Numbered from the stretch's first letter, positions 35,979 through 44,756 are shown. The stretch is 64,000 nt of DNA from Herbaspirillum frisingense GSF30 (GCF_000300975.2 NZ_AEEC02000028.1:1-64000); one strand, 5' to 3'. Numbers and translations: made by a program. The notes: generated by a model not told the origin, from the letters alone.

Positions 35979-37724
35979 ATGAGCCTGCCCTCCTCCCTTT
36001 CTTCGTCCGCCATGGCGATCGAACCATCCGTGCAGCCCGCCCCGGCCCTGCCCCTGAGCACGGTCGATCGCAGCCAGGGCCTGCTGGCCGGACTGAAATG
36101 GCTGTTACTGGCCGTGCTGCTGATCGGCCTGGGTGGGCCGTTGCTGTTCATCCTGGCGCAGGCGGTGCTGCAGCCCGATGGCAGCTGGGCCGGTGCGGCG
36201 CCGCTGATGGCACTCTTCGCCAACATCAATTTCCTGCCCATGCTGGGGCGCAGCCTCTGGGTCTCGGCCATGACCGCCGTGGTCACGGTGCCGCTGGCCT
36301 ATGTCTTCGCCTATGCCCTGCAGCGTACCTGCATTCCCTTCAAGGGCCTGTGGCGCGGGATCGGCCTGTTGCCGCTGCTGGCACCGTCGCTGCTGCCGGG
36401 CATCGCGCTGATCTACCTGTTTGGCAACCAGGGGCTGTTCAAGGAATGGATGGACGGCAGCATCTATGGCTTCTGGGGCATCTTGCTGGGTGAAGTGTTC
36501 TACACCTTCCCGCATGCCATGATGATTCTGCTGTCGGCCCTGTCTCAGGCCGACGGACGCCTCTACGACGCCGCCCATGCCATGGGCGCCTCGCGCTGCC
36601 GCATCTTCCGCACGGTCACCCTGCCGGCCACGCGCTATGGCATCTTCGGCGCGCTGTGTCTGGTCTTCACGCTCACCATCACCGACTTCGGCGTGCCCAA
36701 GATCACCGGCGGCGCCTACAGCGTGCTGGCGGTGGAAGCCTACAAGGCGGTGGTCGGCCAGCAGCAGTTCGGGCGCGGTGCGCTGATCGGCTTGCTGCTG
36801 CTGGTGCCGGCCCTGCTGACCTTCGCCCTGGACGGCTGGCTGCAGCGCCGCCAGCGGGCCAACATGAGCAGCCGCTCGGAAGTCTATGTGCCCCGCCCAG
36901 ACTGGCGGCGTGATGGCCTGAACCTGCTGACAGTAGTCTTGATCGCCGCCGCCATCCTGATGATGATCGTGGTGGCCATGGGCGCCTCGCTGGTCAAGCT
37001 GTGGCCCTACAACCTGCAACTGACGCTGCAGCACTACGACTTCGACAACATGGACGGCGGTGGCTGGCTGGCCTATTTCAACAGCCTGAAACTGGCCTGC
37101 GGCACCAGCGTGGTCGGCACCGTGGTGATCTTCAGCGGCGCCTGGCTGATGGAAAAGACCCGGGGCCAGGCGTCGCTGTCCGCGCTGCTGCGCATGCTGT
37201 GCTTCCTGCCGATGGCGGTGCCGGGACTGGTGCTGGGCCTGGGCAGCCTGCTGTTCTTCAACCATCCGGCCAATCCCTTCAACTTCCTGTACGGGACGAT
37301 GAGCTTGCTGGTGCTCTGCTCCATCGTGCACTTCTACACTACGGCCCACCTCACCGCCGTTACCGCCCTCAAGCAGCTCGATCCGGAATTCGAGGCCGCC
37401 TCGCTGTCGCTGAAGGTGCCGCTGCTAAAGACCTTTATCCGGGTCACCGTGCCGCTATGCCTGCCGCAGATGCTGGAGATCTTCCGCTACCTGTTCGTCT
37501 CCTCGATGACCACGGTCTCGGCGGTGATCTTCCTGTACCGCCCGGACACCGTACTGGCCTCGGTGGCGGTGCTGAACATGGATGATGCCGGCGATGTCGG
37601 CCCGGCCGCCGCCATGTCCACCCTGATCCTGCTGACCTCGGCCGCCGCCGCGCTGCTGATGCACCTGGCCGGCAGCCGCTGGCTGGCGCGTGCCCAGGCC
37701 TGGCGTCGTGGACGCGCCCACTGA
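35979..37724 (+). CDS. phnU: 2-Aminoethylphosphonate ABC transporter, fused permease
   Basis: 581 residues with two permease units of about six helices each. Each has an EAA-type loop: ADGRLYDAAHAMGASRCRIFRTVTLPATRYG in the first half and LDPEFEAASLSLKVPLLKTFIRVTVPLC in the second. The single polypeptide thus replaces a PhnU/PhnV heterodimer, as in the FbpB-type iron permeases. The order ATPase, permease, binding protein, FAD oxidoreductase identifies the AEP system. An in-frame longer start at 35874 overlaps the ATPase gene. Confidence 0.85.
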   Translation: MSLPSSLSSSAMAIEPSVQPAPALPLSTVDRSQGLLAGLKWLLLAVLLIGLGGPLLFILAQAVLQPDGSWAGAAPLMALFANINFLPMLGRSLWVSAMTAVVTVPLAYVFAYALQRTCIPFKGLWRGIGLLPLLAPSLLPGIALIYLFGNQGLFKEWMDGSIYGFWGILLGEVFYTFPHAMMILLSALSQADGRLYDAAHAMGASRCRIFRTVTLPATRYGIFGALCLVFTLTITDFGVPKITGGAYSVLAVEAYKAVVGQQQFGRGALIGLLLLVPALLTFALDGWLQRRQRANMSSRSEVYVPRPDWRRDGLNLLTVVLIAAAILMMIVVAMGASLVKLWPYNLQLTLQHYDFDNMDGGGWLAYFNSLKLACGTSVVGTVVIFSGAWLMEKTRGQASLSALLRMLCFLPMAVPGLVLGLGSLLFFNHPANPFNFLYGTMSLLVLCSIVHFYTTAHLTAVTALKQLDPEFEAASLSLKVPLLKTFIRVTVPLCLPQMLEIFRYLFVSSMTTVSAVIFLYRPDTVLASVAVLNMDDAGDVGPAAAMSTLILLTSAAAALLMHLAGSRWLARAQAWRRGRAH

Positions 37725-37820
37725 CCGGGTTTCTCCCCTTGTCCGCTTTTACCCTCGCACTTTTTTACCCTCGCGTTTCCGACGCTTTTTCAACCTAGCC
37801 ATTCACAGACGAAGGCCATC

Positions 37821-38855
37821 ATGAAAAAAACCAAGCTGTTTTCCCTGCTCGCATCGGTGATCGGCGCCGGCATGCTGTTGGCGGCACCAGCCGTGCACGC
37901 GGCCACCACGCTGACCGTCTACACCGCCCTCGAAGCCGACCAGATCAAGGCCTACCAGGCCGCCTTCCAGAAGGCCAATCCGGACATCGAAATCAAGTGG
38001 GTACGCGACTCCACCGGCATCGTCACCGCCAAGCTGCTGGCTGAAAAGGCCAACCCGCAGGCCGACGTGATCTGGGGCCTGGCCGCCACCAGCCTGGCCC
38101 TGCTGGACAAGGAAGGCATGCTGACCCCGTACGCACCGCAAGGCCTGTCGGCCATCGACGGCAAGTACCGCAGCGCCGCCAATCCGCCGGCCTGGGTCGG
38201 CATGGACGTGTGGGCCTCGGCCATCTGCTTCAACACCGTGGAAGCGCAGAAGCGAGGTCTGCCCAAGCCGACTTCCTGGGCCGACCTGACCAAGCCGGTC
38301 TATGCCGGCAAGATCGTCATGCCCAATCCGGCCTCTTCCGGTACCGGTTACCTGGACGTCTCGGCCTGGCTGCAGATGATGGGCGAAGACAAGGGCTGGG
38401 CCTACATGGACGCCCTGCACAAGAACATCGGCCAGTACACCCACTCCGGCTCCAAGCCCTGCAAGCAGGCGGCCACCGGTGAATTCCCGATCGGTATCGC
38501 CTTTGAGTACCGCGCCGTGAAGACCAAGAAGGAAGGCGCGCCCATCGACGTGATCCTGCCGGCCGAAGGCCTGGGCTGGGACATCGAAGCTACCGCCATC
38601 GTCAAGGGCAGCAAGCACCTGGAAGCAGCCAAGAAGCTGGCCGATTTCTCCGCCAGCAAGGAAGCCATGGCCCTGTATGAAAAGAACTTCGCCGTGGTCG
38701 CCATCCCCGGCGTGGCCAAGCCGGACGAGCTGCTGCCGGCCGACTACGAGAAGCGCCTGATCAAGAACGACTTCACCTGGGCCAGCACCCAGCGCGATCG
38801 CATCCTGACCGAGTGGAGCAAGCGCTACGAAAGCAAGTCCGAGAAGAAGCAGTAA
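37821..38855 (+). CDS. phnS: 2-Aminoethylphosphonate ABC transporter, periplasmic binding protein
   Basis: 344 residues. Signal peptide MKKTKLFSLLASVIGAGMLLAAPAVHA, then TTLTVYTALEADQIKAYQAAFQKANPDIEIKW, as in the PhnS2/FbpA-like class II binding proteins. DSTGIVTAKLLAEKANPQADVIWG and MPNPASSGTGYLDVSAWLQ probably line the ligand site. RBS-like GACGAAGG lies upstream. It delivers AEP to the fused permease. Iron(III) binding of the FbpA type is an alternative, but the tyrosine pair of FbpA was not seen. Confidence 0.85.
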   Translation: MKKTKLFSLLASVIGAGMLLAAPAVHAATTLTVYTALEADQIKAYQAAFQKANPDIEIKWVRDSTGIVTAKLLAEKANPQADVIWGLAATSLALLDKEGMLTPYAPQGLSAIDGKYRSAANPPAWVGMDVWASAICFNTVEAQKRGLPKPTSWADLTKPVYAGKIVMPNPASSGTGYLDVSAWLQMMGEDKGWAYMDALHKNIGQYTHSGSKPCKQAATGEFPIGIAFEYRAVKTKKEGAPIDVILPAEGLGWDIEATAIVKGSKHLEAAKKLADFSASKEAMALYEKNFAVVAIPGVAKPDELLPADYEKRLIKNDFTWASTQRDRILTEWSKRYESKSEKKQ

Positions 38856-39169
38856 CTTCTCCGGGGCTGTGACGAAGTCCACCGGAAGCGTTCGACCTGA
38901 GCAGGCCCGGGCCGGGCCGTATCGAAGCCGGCCCTGAACTTGTCGAAGGGGCACACAGACGGCGATCCTTCGATACGCGGCGACGCCGCTACTCAGGGCG
39001 AACGGTCATCTGGGTCGCATCTTCGACACAGCCCCGCGTTGACAGAACTTCGGCGCCATCGCAGCCCAGCCTGCGACGGCGCGCAGAGAGGACCACAGGA
39101 CGCCGACAGAGCGTCCGTCCACAACAGGCAGCACCACATCTCGCAACCGTATCCGATGGAGCCATCCCC
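38856..39169. other. Intergenic region with second REP-like copy
   Basis: 314 bases between the binding-protein gene and the FAD oxidoreductase gene. The left half is a REP-like repeat; the right half has no recognisable feature beyond an uncertain leader of the oxidoreductase. Confidence 0.6.
38890..39006. repeat. REP-like palindromic repeat (copy 2, degenerate)
   Basis: The sequence runs from gttcgacctgagcagg (from 38890) through ccgtatcgaag and ccttcgatacgcgg to cgccgctactcagggcgaac (to 39003). It shares ccgtatcgaag, ttcgatacgcgg, cgccgctactcagg and cgaacggt with the repeat at 5741-5837. An inner gggccgtatcgaagccggccctgaacttgtcgaagg stretch differs. It is the same dispersed REP-type family. 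Confidence 0.65.
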
Positions 39170-40372
39170 ATGACGCAATCCCCCTCAGAACACGATCCGC
39201 AACACTTCGACCTGGCCGTGGTCGGGTCCGGCATCCTCGGCCTGGCGCATGCCTATGCGGCCGTCAAGCGCGGTCTCAAGGTGGCCGTGTTCGAACGTAC
39301 CGGCACCCCGCTGGGCGCTTCCGTGCGCAACTTCGGCATGGGCCTGGTGACCGGCCAGCCGCCTGGCATCATGCTCGACCTGGCACGTGAAAGCCGCGCC
39401 ATCTGGCTGCACCTGGCCGCGCGCGCCCACTTCAGCGCCCGCGAAGCCGGCACCCTGCTGTTTGCCCGCAGCGAGGCCGAGCACGATGTGCTGCAGGAAT
39501 TCATGATGGTGCGCGCCCGCCAGTACGACTACCGCGCCTCGCTGCTGGAGGGAGACAAGCTCAATGCCCTCTACAACGGCCGCTTCCGCCATCACCGTTC
39601 GGCCCTGCATGGCACCGAAGACCTGCAACTGTATTCCCGCGAGGCGATGCCGGCGCTGGTGGCCTACCTGCACTCGCAGGGCGTGCATTTCCGCTTCAAT
39701 ACCCTGGTGCATGGCACGGCCGATGGCCGCCTGTCTACCACGGCCGGCGAGTTCCGTGCCGAGCGCGTGGTGGTCTGTTCGGGTCACGACTACCTGACCC
39801 TGTTCGCCGATCGCCTGCAGCCGATGAACCTGAAACAGTGCCGCCTGCAGATGCTGCGCCTGAAGACCGAAGAGCCGCTGCCACTGACCCATGCGGTGCT
39901 GACCGGGCTGTCCTGCACCCACTATGGCGCCTTCTCGGACCTGCCGACCGCGCGCGCAGTACATGCCGAGATCGAGGCCAATGCGCCCCTGCTCAACAAG
40001 CACGGCATCCACCTGCTGGTCAGCCCCACGCCGTACCAGGAACTGATCGTGGGCGACTCGCACCACTACGGCAGCGATTCGCCACCCTTCAACAGCGAAG
40101 AGATCGATGAGTTGATGGTGGGCCTGGTGGAACACACCCTGGCCACCCGGGTCAAGGTGATCGAGCGCTGGCAAGGCGTCTACGGCAGCAAGGGCCCGGG
40201 ACCGTTCTCGGCCCTGCCCATCGATGCCCACACCTCGGTGGTACTGATGCACACCGGCATCGGCATGAGCGTGGGCCTGGGCCTGGGCGAGCGCGTGGTC
40301 AAGGCTTTGCTGGAAGGTGACAGCCTGCCTACGCCCACTGCCCAGCCGGCACCGGCGACGGCGCTGGCCTGA
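39170..40372 (+). CDS. FAD-dependent oxidoreductase of the AEP-catabolism type (TIGR03364-like)
   Basis: 400 residues. FAD motif FDLAVVGSGILGLAHAYAAVKRGLKVAVFER at about 9-39, with SVRNFGMGLVTGQPPG next, and a C-terminal IDAHTSVVLMHTGIGMSVGLGLGERV. It belongs to the DAO superfamily. Members of this group are commonly encoded beside AEP importers and are proposed or reported to act on N-alkylated or related aminophosphonates. Cofactor and oxygen use are inferred. It lies in the AEP operon, 314 bases after the binding protein gene. No phosphonatase or transaminase gene follows. Confidence 0.8.
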   Translation: MTQSPSEHDPQHFDLAVVGSGILGLAHAYAAVKRGLKVAVFERTGTPLGASVRNFGMGLVTGQPPGIMLDLARESRAIWLHLAARAHFSAREAGTLLFARSEAEHDVLQEFMMVRARQYDYRASLLEGDKLNALYNGRFRHHRSALHGTEDLQLYSREAMPALVAYLHSQGVHFRFNTLVHGTADGRLSTTAGEFRAERVVVCSGHDYLTLFADRLQPMNLKQCRLQMLRLKTEEPLPLTHAVLTGLSCTHYGAFSDLPTARAVHAEIEANAPLLNKHGIHLLVSPTPYQELIVGDSHHYGSDSPPFNSEEIDELMVGLVEHTLATRVKVIERWQGVYGSKGPGPFSALPIDAHTSVVLMHTGIGMSVGLGLGERVVKALLEGDSLPTPTAQPAPATALA

Positions 40373-40395
40373 TCGTTTCACCCTCGGCATCCCTC

Positions 40396-40426
40396 TCCGG
40401 CGCGGCGGCCTCGCTGCCGCGCCGGA
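40396..40426 (+). terminator. Hairpin after the FAD oxidoreductase gene
   Basis: tccggcgcggc (40396-40406) pairs with gccgcgccgga (40416-40426) around a 9-base loop, 24 bases after the stop. No strong T tract follows, so it may be a pause or stability hairpin. Confidence 0.55.
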
Positions 40427-40698
40427 CATGCCGGGCAAACGACGTGGCGCAGGTTTTCTGCCGGCCCGCATTTTATTCCCCACGTTCTCTTCCGCTTTCC
40501 CTTCCCGCTACACCTGCCCTGACGTCCGCTTCAGGTTTTTCTGCCTGTTCCTGACAGAAAAAACTTCACTCTTTGTCTGGACAGATGCGAGCCCCCTGAC
40601 ATCCTCGCTGCATCGCAATAGCCACTCCCCACCCTGCAAAGCCTTGCCAGAGGCCACTTTACCTGCTGCAGCGCAACCTGAAATCGCCGTCCTGCGCT

Positions 40699-40740
40699 GT
40701 AAGCTTGTGTAAGTTTGAAGCAAGTCTTGCGTAAGTTTGA
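40699..40740. promoter_or_regulatory. GTAAG(C/T)TTG direct repeats
   Basis: GTAAGCTTG begins at 40699 (preceded by T), and GTAAGTTTGA begins at 40709 and 40731. The spacings of 10 and 22 bases keep the sites on one helical face. They lie about 235-275 bases before the MHS transporter start. Confidence 0.45.
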
Positions 40741-40974
40741 CGTCGCACACTCCCGGCATGGACAAGTGGGTCCTTACGCAAGCAATGCGAAGCCAATATC
40801 GCGGTTTGTGTCTGACGGGGAAGGCGAGGGAGGAATCTTCATGCTGTCTCCGGTGCGTTCTTGCATAACGCCCCATTCGACCATCTGTTGCACCTGTTGC
40901 ATCGCAGGGTCCGTACCCCGGGTACCGCAGGCATCCATGCAGTAGCAATATCAATTAAAACCAAGGAGACAAAC

Positions 40975-42636
40975 ATGACCACAGCATCAGTCAACACGAC
41001 TGCGCGCGGCATCACACCGGAGGAGAAGAAAGTCATCTTCGCCTCGTCGCTAGGCACCGTTTTCGAATGGTATGACTTCTACCTCTACGGCTCGCTCGCG
41101 GCCATCATCGCCAAGCAGTTCTTCGCCGGCACCGATCCCAACACTGCCTTCATCTTCGCGCTGCTGGCCTTTGCCGCCGGCTTCATCGTGCGCCCCTTCG
41201 GCGCGCTGGTGTTCGGCCGCCTGGGTGACCTGGTGGGTCGCAAGTACACCTTCCTGGTGACCATCCTGATCATGGGCGCATCGACCTTCATCGTCGGCGT
41301 GCTGCCCAACTACAACTCCATCGGCATCACCGCCCCGATCATCCTGATCATCCTGCGTATCCTGCAGGGCCTGGCACTGGGCGGCGAGTATGGCGGTGCG
41401 GCTACCTACGTGGCCGAACACGCGCCGGAAGGTCGTCGCGGCGCCTTCACCGCCTGGATCCAGACCACCGCCACGATGGGCCTGTTCCTGTCGCTGCTGG
41501 TGATCCTGGGCGTGCGTACTGCGGTGGGTGAAGCCGCCTTCGCCGACTGGGGCTGGCGCATTCCCTTCCTGGTCTCCATCCTGCTGCTGGCTATCTCGGT
41601 GTGGATCCGCATGTCCATGAACGAGTCGCCCGCCTTCCTGAAGATGAAGGCTGAAGGCAAGACCTCCAAGGCTCCGCTGACCGAAGCCTTCGGCCAGTGG
41701 AAGAACCTGAAGCTGGTCATCCTGGCGCTGGTGGGCCTGACCGCCGGCCAGGCCGTGGTGTGGTACACCGGTCAGTTCTATGCCCTGTTCTTCCTGACCC
41801 AGACCCTGAAGGTCGATGGTCCCACCGCCAACATCCTGATCGCTGCCGCCCTGCTGCTGGCGACGCCCTTCTTCCTGTTCTTCGGTTCGCTGTCGGACAA
41901 GATCGGCCGCAAGCCCATCATCCTGGGTGGTTGCCTGATCGCCGCCGTCACCTACTTCCCGATCTTCAACGGCCTGACCCACTTCGCCAACCCGGCGCTG
42001 GAATCGGCTCTGCAAAAGTCGCCGGTGATCGTGACCGCCGACCCGGCCAGCTGCCAGTTCCAGTTCAACCCGACCGGCACCAAGAAGTTCACCTCGTCCT
42101 GCGACATCGTGAAGGCCAAGCTGTCGGCCGCTTCGGTGAACTACCAGAACGTGGCAGGCGCACCGGGCTCGGTGGCCACCGTCAAGATCGGCGATCGCGT
42201 CATCACCTCCTATGAGGCCAACGGCCTGTCCAAGGAAGATGCGGCCGCCAAGGACAAGCAACTGTCCAAGGAACTGGCTGACGACATCAAGGCTGCCGGC
42301 TATCCGAGCAAGGCTGATCCGGAGCAGATCAACAAGCCCATGGTCCTGCTGCTGCTGTTCATCCTGGTGCTGTACGTGACCATGGTCTACGGTCCGATCG
42401 CCGCCGCCCTGGTGGAAATGTTCCCGACCCGCATCCGCTACACCTCCATGTCCATGCCCTACCACATCGGTAACGGCTGGTTTGGCGGCCTGCTGCCGAC
42501 CACCTCCTTCGCGCTGGTGGCCTTCAAGGGCGACATCTACTACGGCCTGTGGTACCCGATCGTGATCGCCATGATCACCTTCGTGATCGGCCTGCTGTTC
42601 GTCAAGGAAACCGTGCACAACAACATCCACGACTGA
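40975..42636 (+). CDS. MFS transporter, metabolite:H+ symporter (MHS) type, with large soluble insert
   Basis: 553 residues, versus about 430-500 in most MHS proteins. AAGGAG lies 9 bases before the ATG. TVFEWYDFYLYGSLA and FGALVFGRLGDLVGRKYTF are the MHS signatures, and FGSLSDKIGRKP is the second-half counterpart. Residues about 337-453 form a polar insert after helix 8 or 9. It contains two cysteines (DPASCQFQF and TSSCDIVK) and reads like a periplasmic domain. The substrate may be a carboxylate, proline or betaine; the sequence does not decide. Confidence 0.85.
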   Translation: MTTASVNTTARGITPEEKKVIFASSLGTVFEWYDFYLYGSLAAIIAKQFFAGTDPNTAFIFALLAFAAGFIVRPFGALVFGRLGDLVGRKYTFLVTILIMGASTFIVGVLPNYNSIGITAPIILIILRILQGLALGGEYGGAATYVAEHAPEGRRGAFTAWIQTTATMGLFLSLLVILGVRTAVGEAAFADWGWRIPFLVSILLLAISVWIRMSMNESPAFLKMKAEGKTSKAPLTEAFGQWKNLKLVILALVGLTAGQAVVWYTGQFYALFFLTQTLKVDGPTANILIAAALLLATPFFLFFGSLSDKIGRKPIILGGCLIAAVTYFPIFNGLTHFANPALESALQKSPVIVTADPASCQFQFNPTGTKKFTSSCDIVKAKLSAASVNYQNVAGAPGSVATVKIGDRVITSYEANGLSKEDAAAKDKQLSKELADDIKAAGYPSKADPEQINKPMVLLLLFILVLYVTMVYGPIAAALVEMFPTRIRYTSMSMPYHIGNGWFGGLLPTTSFALVAFKGDIYYGLWYPIVIAMITFVIGLLFVKETVHNNIHD

Positions 42637-42659
42637 CCGCAAGACATACCCGCTCTAAC

Positions 42660-42690
42660 GCCCCGCGCCCTGTCGCGGGGCTTTTCTTTT
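42660..42690 (+). terminator. Rho-independent terminator of the MHS transporter gene
   Basis: gccccgcg (42660-42667) pairs with cgcggggc (42674-42681), followed by ttttctttt. Confidence 0.9.
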
Positions 42691-42815
42691 GTGCGTCGCG
42701 ACCGTGGCAGTCGATATGCCTGCGGGCTCTCGCGAACAAGCTCAAGTTGTGTCCTGCCCCCTCCCCGCAGCAAAAACATTCCAATCCTCCAGACAAGCCC
42801 ATCAGGAAATCTCCG

Positions 42816-42923
42816 ATGGACGCGTTGCTGAACATTTATAAACTAGGGCCAATGACACAGACGCTGCGTCGCGCGCAGGAAAATCCCTCTCAGGAGGGGC
42901 GCCAGCCCTGCCAGTGCGCATGA
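42816..42923 (+). CDS. Possible 35-residue leader or small protein
   Basis: An ATG preceded by AGGA (9 bases) opens a frame of 35 codons beginning [19 protein letters not shown], ending 28 bases before the chemoreceptor start. The product is short and polar with two Cys near its end. Nothing identifies it. It could be a leader or chance. Confidence 0.25.
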   Translation: MDALLNIYKLGPMTQTLRRAQENPSQEGRQPCQCA

Positions 42924-42951
42924 CAAAAACCAACCATGTAAGCCCTTTGCC

Positions 42952-44286
42952 ATGACATTCCTTGATTCTTTCCGATTCCTATCTCGTCTCAGCAAGAAGA
43001 AAGCCGATACGCTGGGGCAGCTCGCCGCCATTGACAAGGCGCTGGCCGTCATTGAGTTCAGCCTCGACGGAAAAATCATCAAGGCCAACAAGAATTTCCT
43101 CGATCTGATGGGCTACTCGCTCGTCGAGATCAAAGGCCAGCACCATCGCATTTTCGTGGCAGAGGAAGAACGCAATACGCCGGCGTACGCAAAATTCTGG
43201 GAAAAGCTCGCGCGTGGCGAATTTGAACAGAGTCTCTATCGTCGCATCACGAAATCGGGGGCCGAGGTCTGGATTCAGGCCACCTACAATCCCATCATGG
43301 ATGCTTGGGGACGGCCCTTCAAGATCGTCAAATATGCGCGCGACGTCACGCACCAGCAGCTACAGGTGGCCGACTTCTCGGGCCAGATCAAGGCGATCAA
43401 CAAGGTCCGCGCCGTGATCCAGTTTGATGTCGCAGGAAACATACTCCACGCCAACGACAACTTCCTGCAGGCGGTGGGCTATACACTTGCTGAAATCCAG
43501 GGCAAGCATCATTCCATCTTCGTCGAGCAGACCGAGCGCGCATCTCCTCAATACAAGGATTTCTGGCATCGCCTGGGCATGGGGCAAGCTGATGCAGGGC
43601 TGTATCGCCGCGTCAAGAAAAATGGCGATCCCTTGTGGCTACAGGCGAACTACAACCCCATCTTTGACATGAATGGCCGCGTCTTCAAGATCGTCAAATA
43701 TGCGACCAACGTCACCATCCAGACACAGGCCACCCAGACTCTGCAGGCAGCGGTGAAGGGCCTGACCGGCGCGCTCAGTGAGGGATCGAGCAGTGCGCAG
43801 AAGGCGAACAATCTCGTCAAGGCGACCTCCTCCGTCGTTGTGCAAGGGGGGGACGTCATGAATGAAGTCGTTCATAAGATGAGCGCAATCAATGCCAGCG
43901 CGGCAAAGATTACCGAGATCATCGCCGTGATCGACGAGATCACCTTCCGCACAAATCTGCTTGCCCTGAATGCGGCAGTCGAGGCTGCGCGAGCCGGCGA
44001 GCACGGGCGAGGATTTGCCGTGGTTGCCAGCGAAGTGCGCAGCCTGGCACAACGCACGGCGGCCTCGGCCAGTGAGATCAAGACCCTGATCGGTGAATCG
44101 GTCAACGAGGCCCGGGAAGGATCTGACCTGGTCACGAACGCGGGGAAGACCATGAGCACCATCGTCGAGTCGATCAACAACATCAGCGAAATCATCGAGA
44201 CGATCAGCGTCTCCGCCCACAATCAGACCAATGAGATCGAACATGTCAACGGGGCGTTGGAGCAGTTGCAAATCCTGATGAAATAA
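42952..44286 (+). CDS. Soluble methyl-accepting chemoreceptor with two PAS domains
   Basis: 444 residues without a membrane segment. Two tandem PAS domains (about 25-140 and 145-260) repeat the pattern [36 protein letters not shown], then W-Q-YNPI and FKIVKYA. The signalling part (about 265-444) has the conserved tip [41 protein letters not shown]. It ends soon after, at [18 protein letters not shown], so the helical bundle is shorter than the usual transmembrane receptors. This is the BdlA/Aer2-like layout. PAS domains may bind heme, FAD or a metabolite; the ligand is not visible. Confidence 0.88.
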   Translation: MTFLDSFRFLSRLSKKKADTLGQLAAIDKALAVIEFSLDGKIIKANKNFLDLMGYSLVEIKGQHHRIFVAEEERNTPAYAKFWEKLARGEFEQSLYRRITKSGAEVWIQATYNPIMDAWGRPFKIVKYARDVTHQQLQVADFSGQIKAINKVRAVIQFDVAGNILHANDNFLQAVGYTLAEIQGKHHSIFVEQTERASPQYKDFWHRLGMGQADAGLYRRVKKNGDPLWLQANYNPIFDMNGRVFKIVKYATNVTIQTQATQTLQAAVKGLTGALSEGSSSAQKANNLVKATSSVVVQGGDVMNEVVHKMSAINASAAKITEIIAVIDEITFRTNLLALNAAVEAARAGEHGRGFAVVASEVRSLAQRTAASASEIKTLIGESVNEAREGSDLVTNAGKTMSTIVESINNISEIIETISVSAHNQTNEIEHVNGALEQLQILMK

Positions 44287-44756
44287 GCCGGGGCGGGAAA
44301 AGTGGGATTAGGGCCTGTTCACATTTAATCTACGAGTGCGAGAGGTCGCCAAGCGTTGACTGCCTAGGCGCAGCGACGCGCCGTAGTGGTGCTACGGCAA
44401 GGAGCTGCAACAACGGCAGGCGACGCTTGGCGGCCTCTCCCGGAGGGTTGGCGCCAGAAGGCGCGCTGGCGGCGTTGCACGTCAGGGCTGGTGGCACCAC
44501 CACCAACCCTGACGCGCGCCTTGCCACCACGCCTTCTGGCGCCAACGCATCTCGCAGATTAAATGTGAACAGGCCCTAGTCGCGGTTAGCACTGATCAGC
44601 AGCGACGATCCCTACCACTCGCGGCGATTGACGCTTGCGCTGCTCGGACTGGCAAGGGCCCCATGCCTCACCATTCGCCGATTTCCCTATTCCCCGATTT
44701 CGCACCCAGCTTCCGATCGTGATCGGGCGCAGCCTCCACCGGGCCACTGACGCAGC
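44287..44756. other. Intergenic region holding a structured MITE-like element
   Basis: 470 bases. 44311-44576 is the element described separately. Beyond it, 44579-44756 has no recognisable feature. Open frames inside the element (for example 44330-44545 minus) are Ala/Pro/Arg-rich and look fortuitous. Confidence 0.6.
44311..44576. mobile_element. MITE-like structured element with terminal inverted repeats, flanked by TA
   Basis: The ends are perfect 21-bp inverted repeats, 44311-44331 (begins gggcctgttcacatttaatc) and 44556-44576. TA flanks it on both sides (44309-44310 and 44577-44578), as if the target dinucleotide had been duplicated. Inside are two long arms. Arm A: 44342-44356 pairs with 44423-44437 (15 bp, one G-T). 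It encloses gccgtag/ctacggc at 44380-44398, ctgcc/ggcag and gcagc/gctgc. Arm B: 44447-44463 pairs perfectly with 44530-44546 (17 bp) and encloses cgtcaggg/ccctgacg (44480-44487 and 44507-44514). The element carries no credible gene. It fits a non-autonomous element using a transposase that targets TA. Confidence 0.8.

Larger units (their letters stand above)
40373..40974. other. Intergenic region upstream of the MHS transporter
   Basis: 602 bases, containing a terminator-like hairpin at 40396-40426 and a set of GTAAG repeats at 40699-40740. A candidate ribosome site AAGGAG lies just before the transporter start. Frames within it show no recognisable protein. Confidence 0.6.
42637..42951. other. 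Intergenic region upstream of the chemoreceptor
   Basis: 315 bases. It holds the transporter's terminator (42660-42690) and a possible 35-codon frame (42816-42923). The remainder has no recognisable feature. Confidence 0.55.

Noticed and set aside
41050-42642. 530-codon minus-strand frame opposite the MHS transporter
   Set aside because: Shadow with His/Gln/Asp-rich composition and no motif.
44330-44545. 71-codon frame inside the structured element
   Set aside because: Its coding sequence is built from the stem arms; composition is Ala/Pro/Arg-rich and it has no ribosome-binding site.
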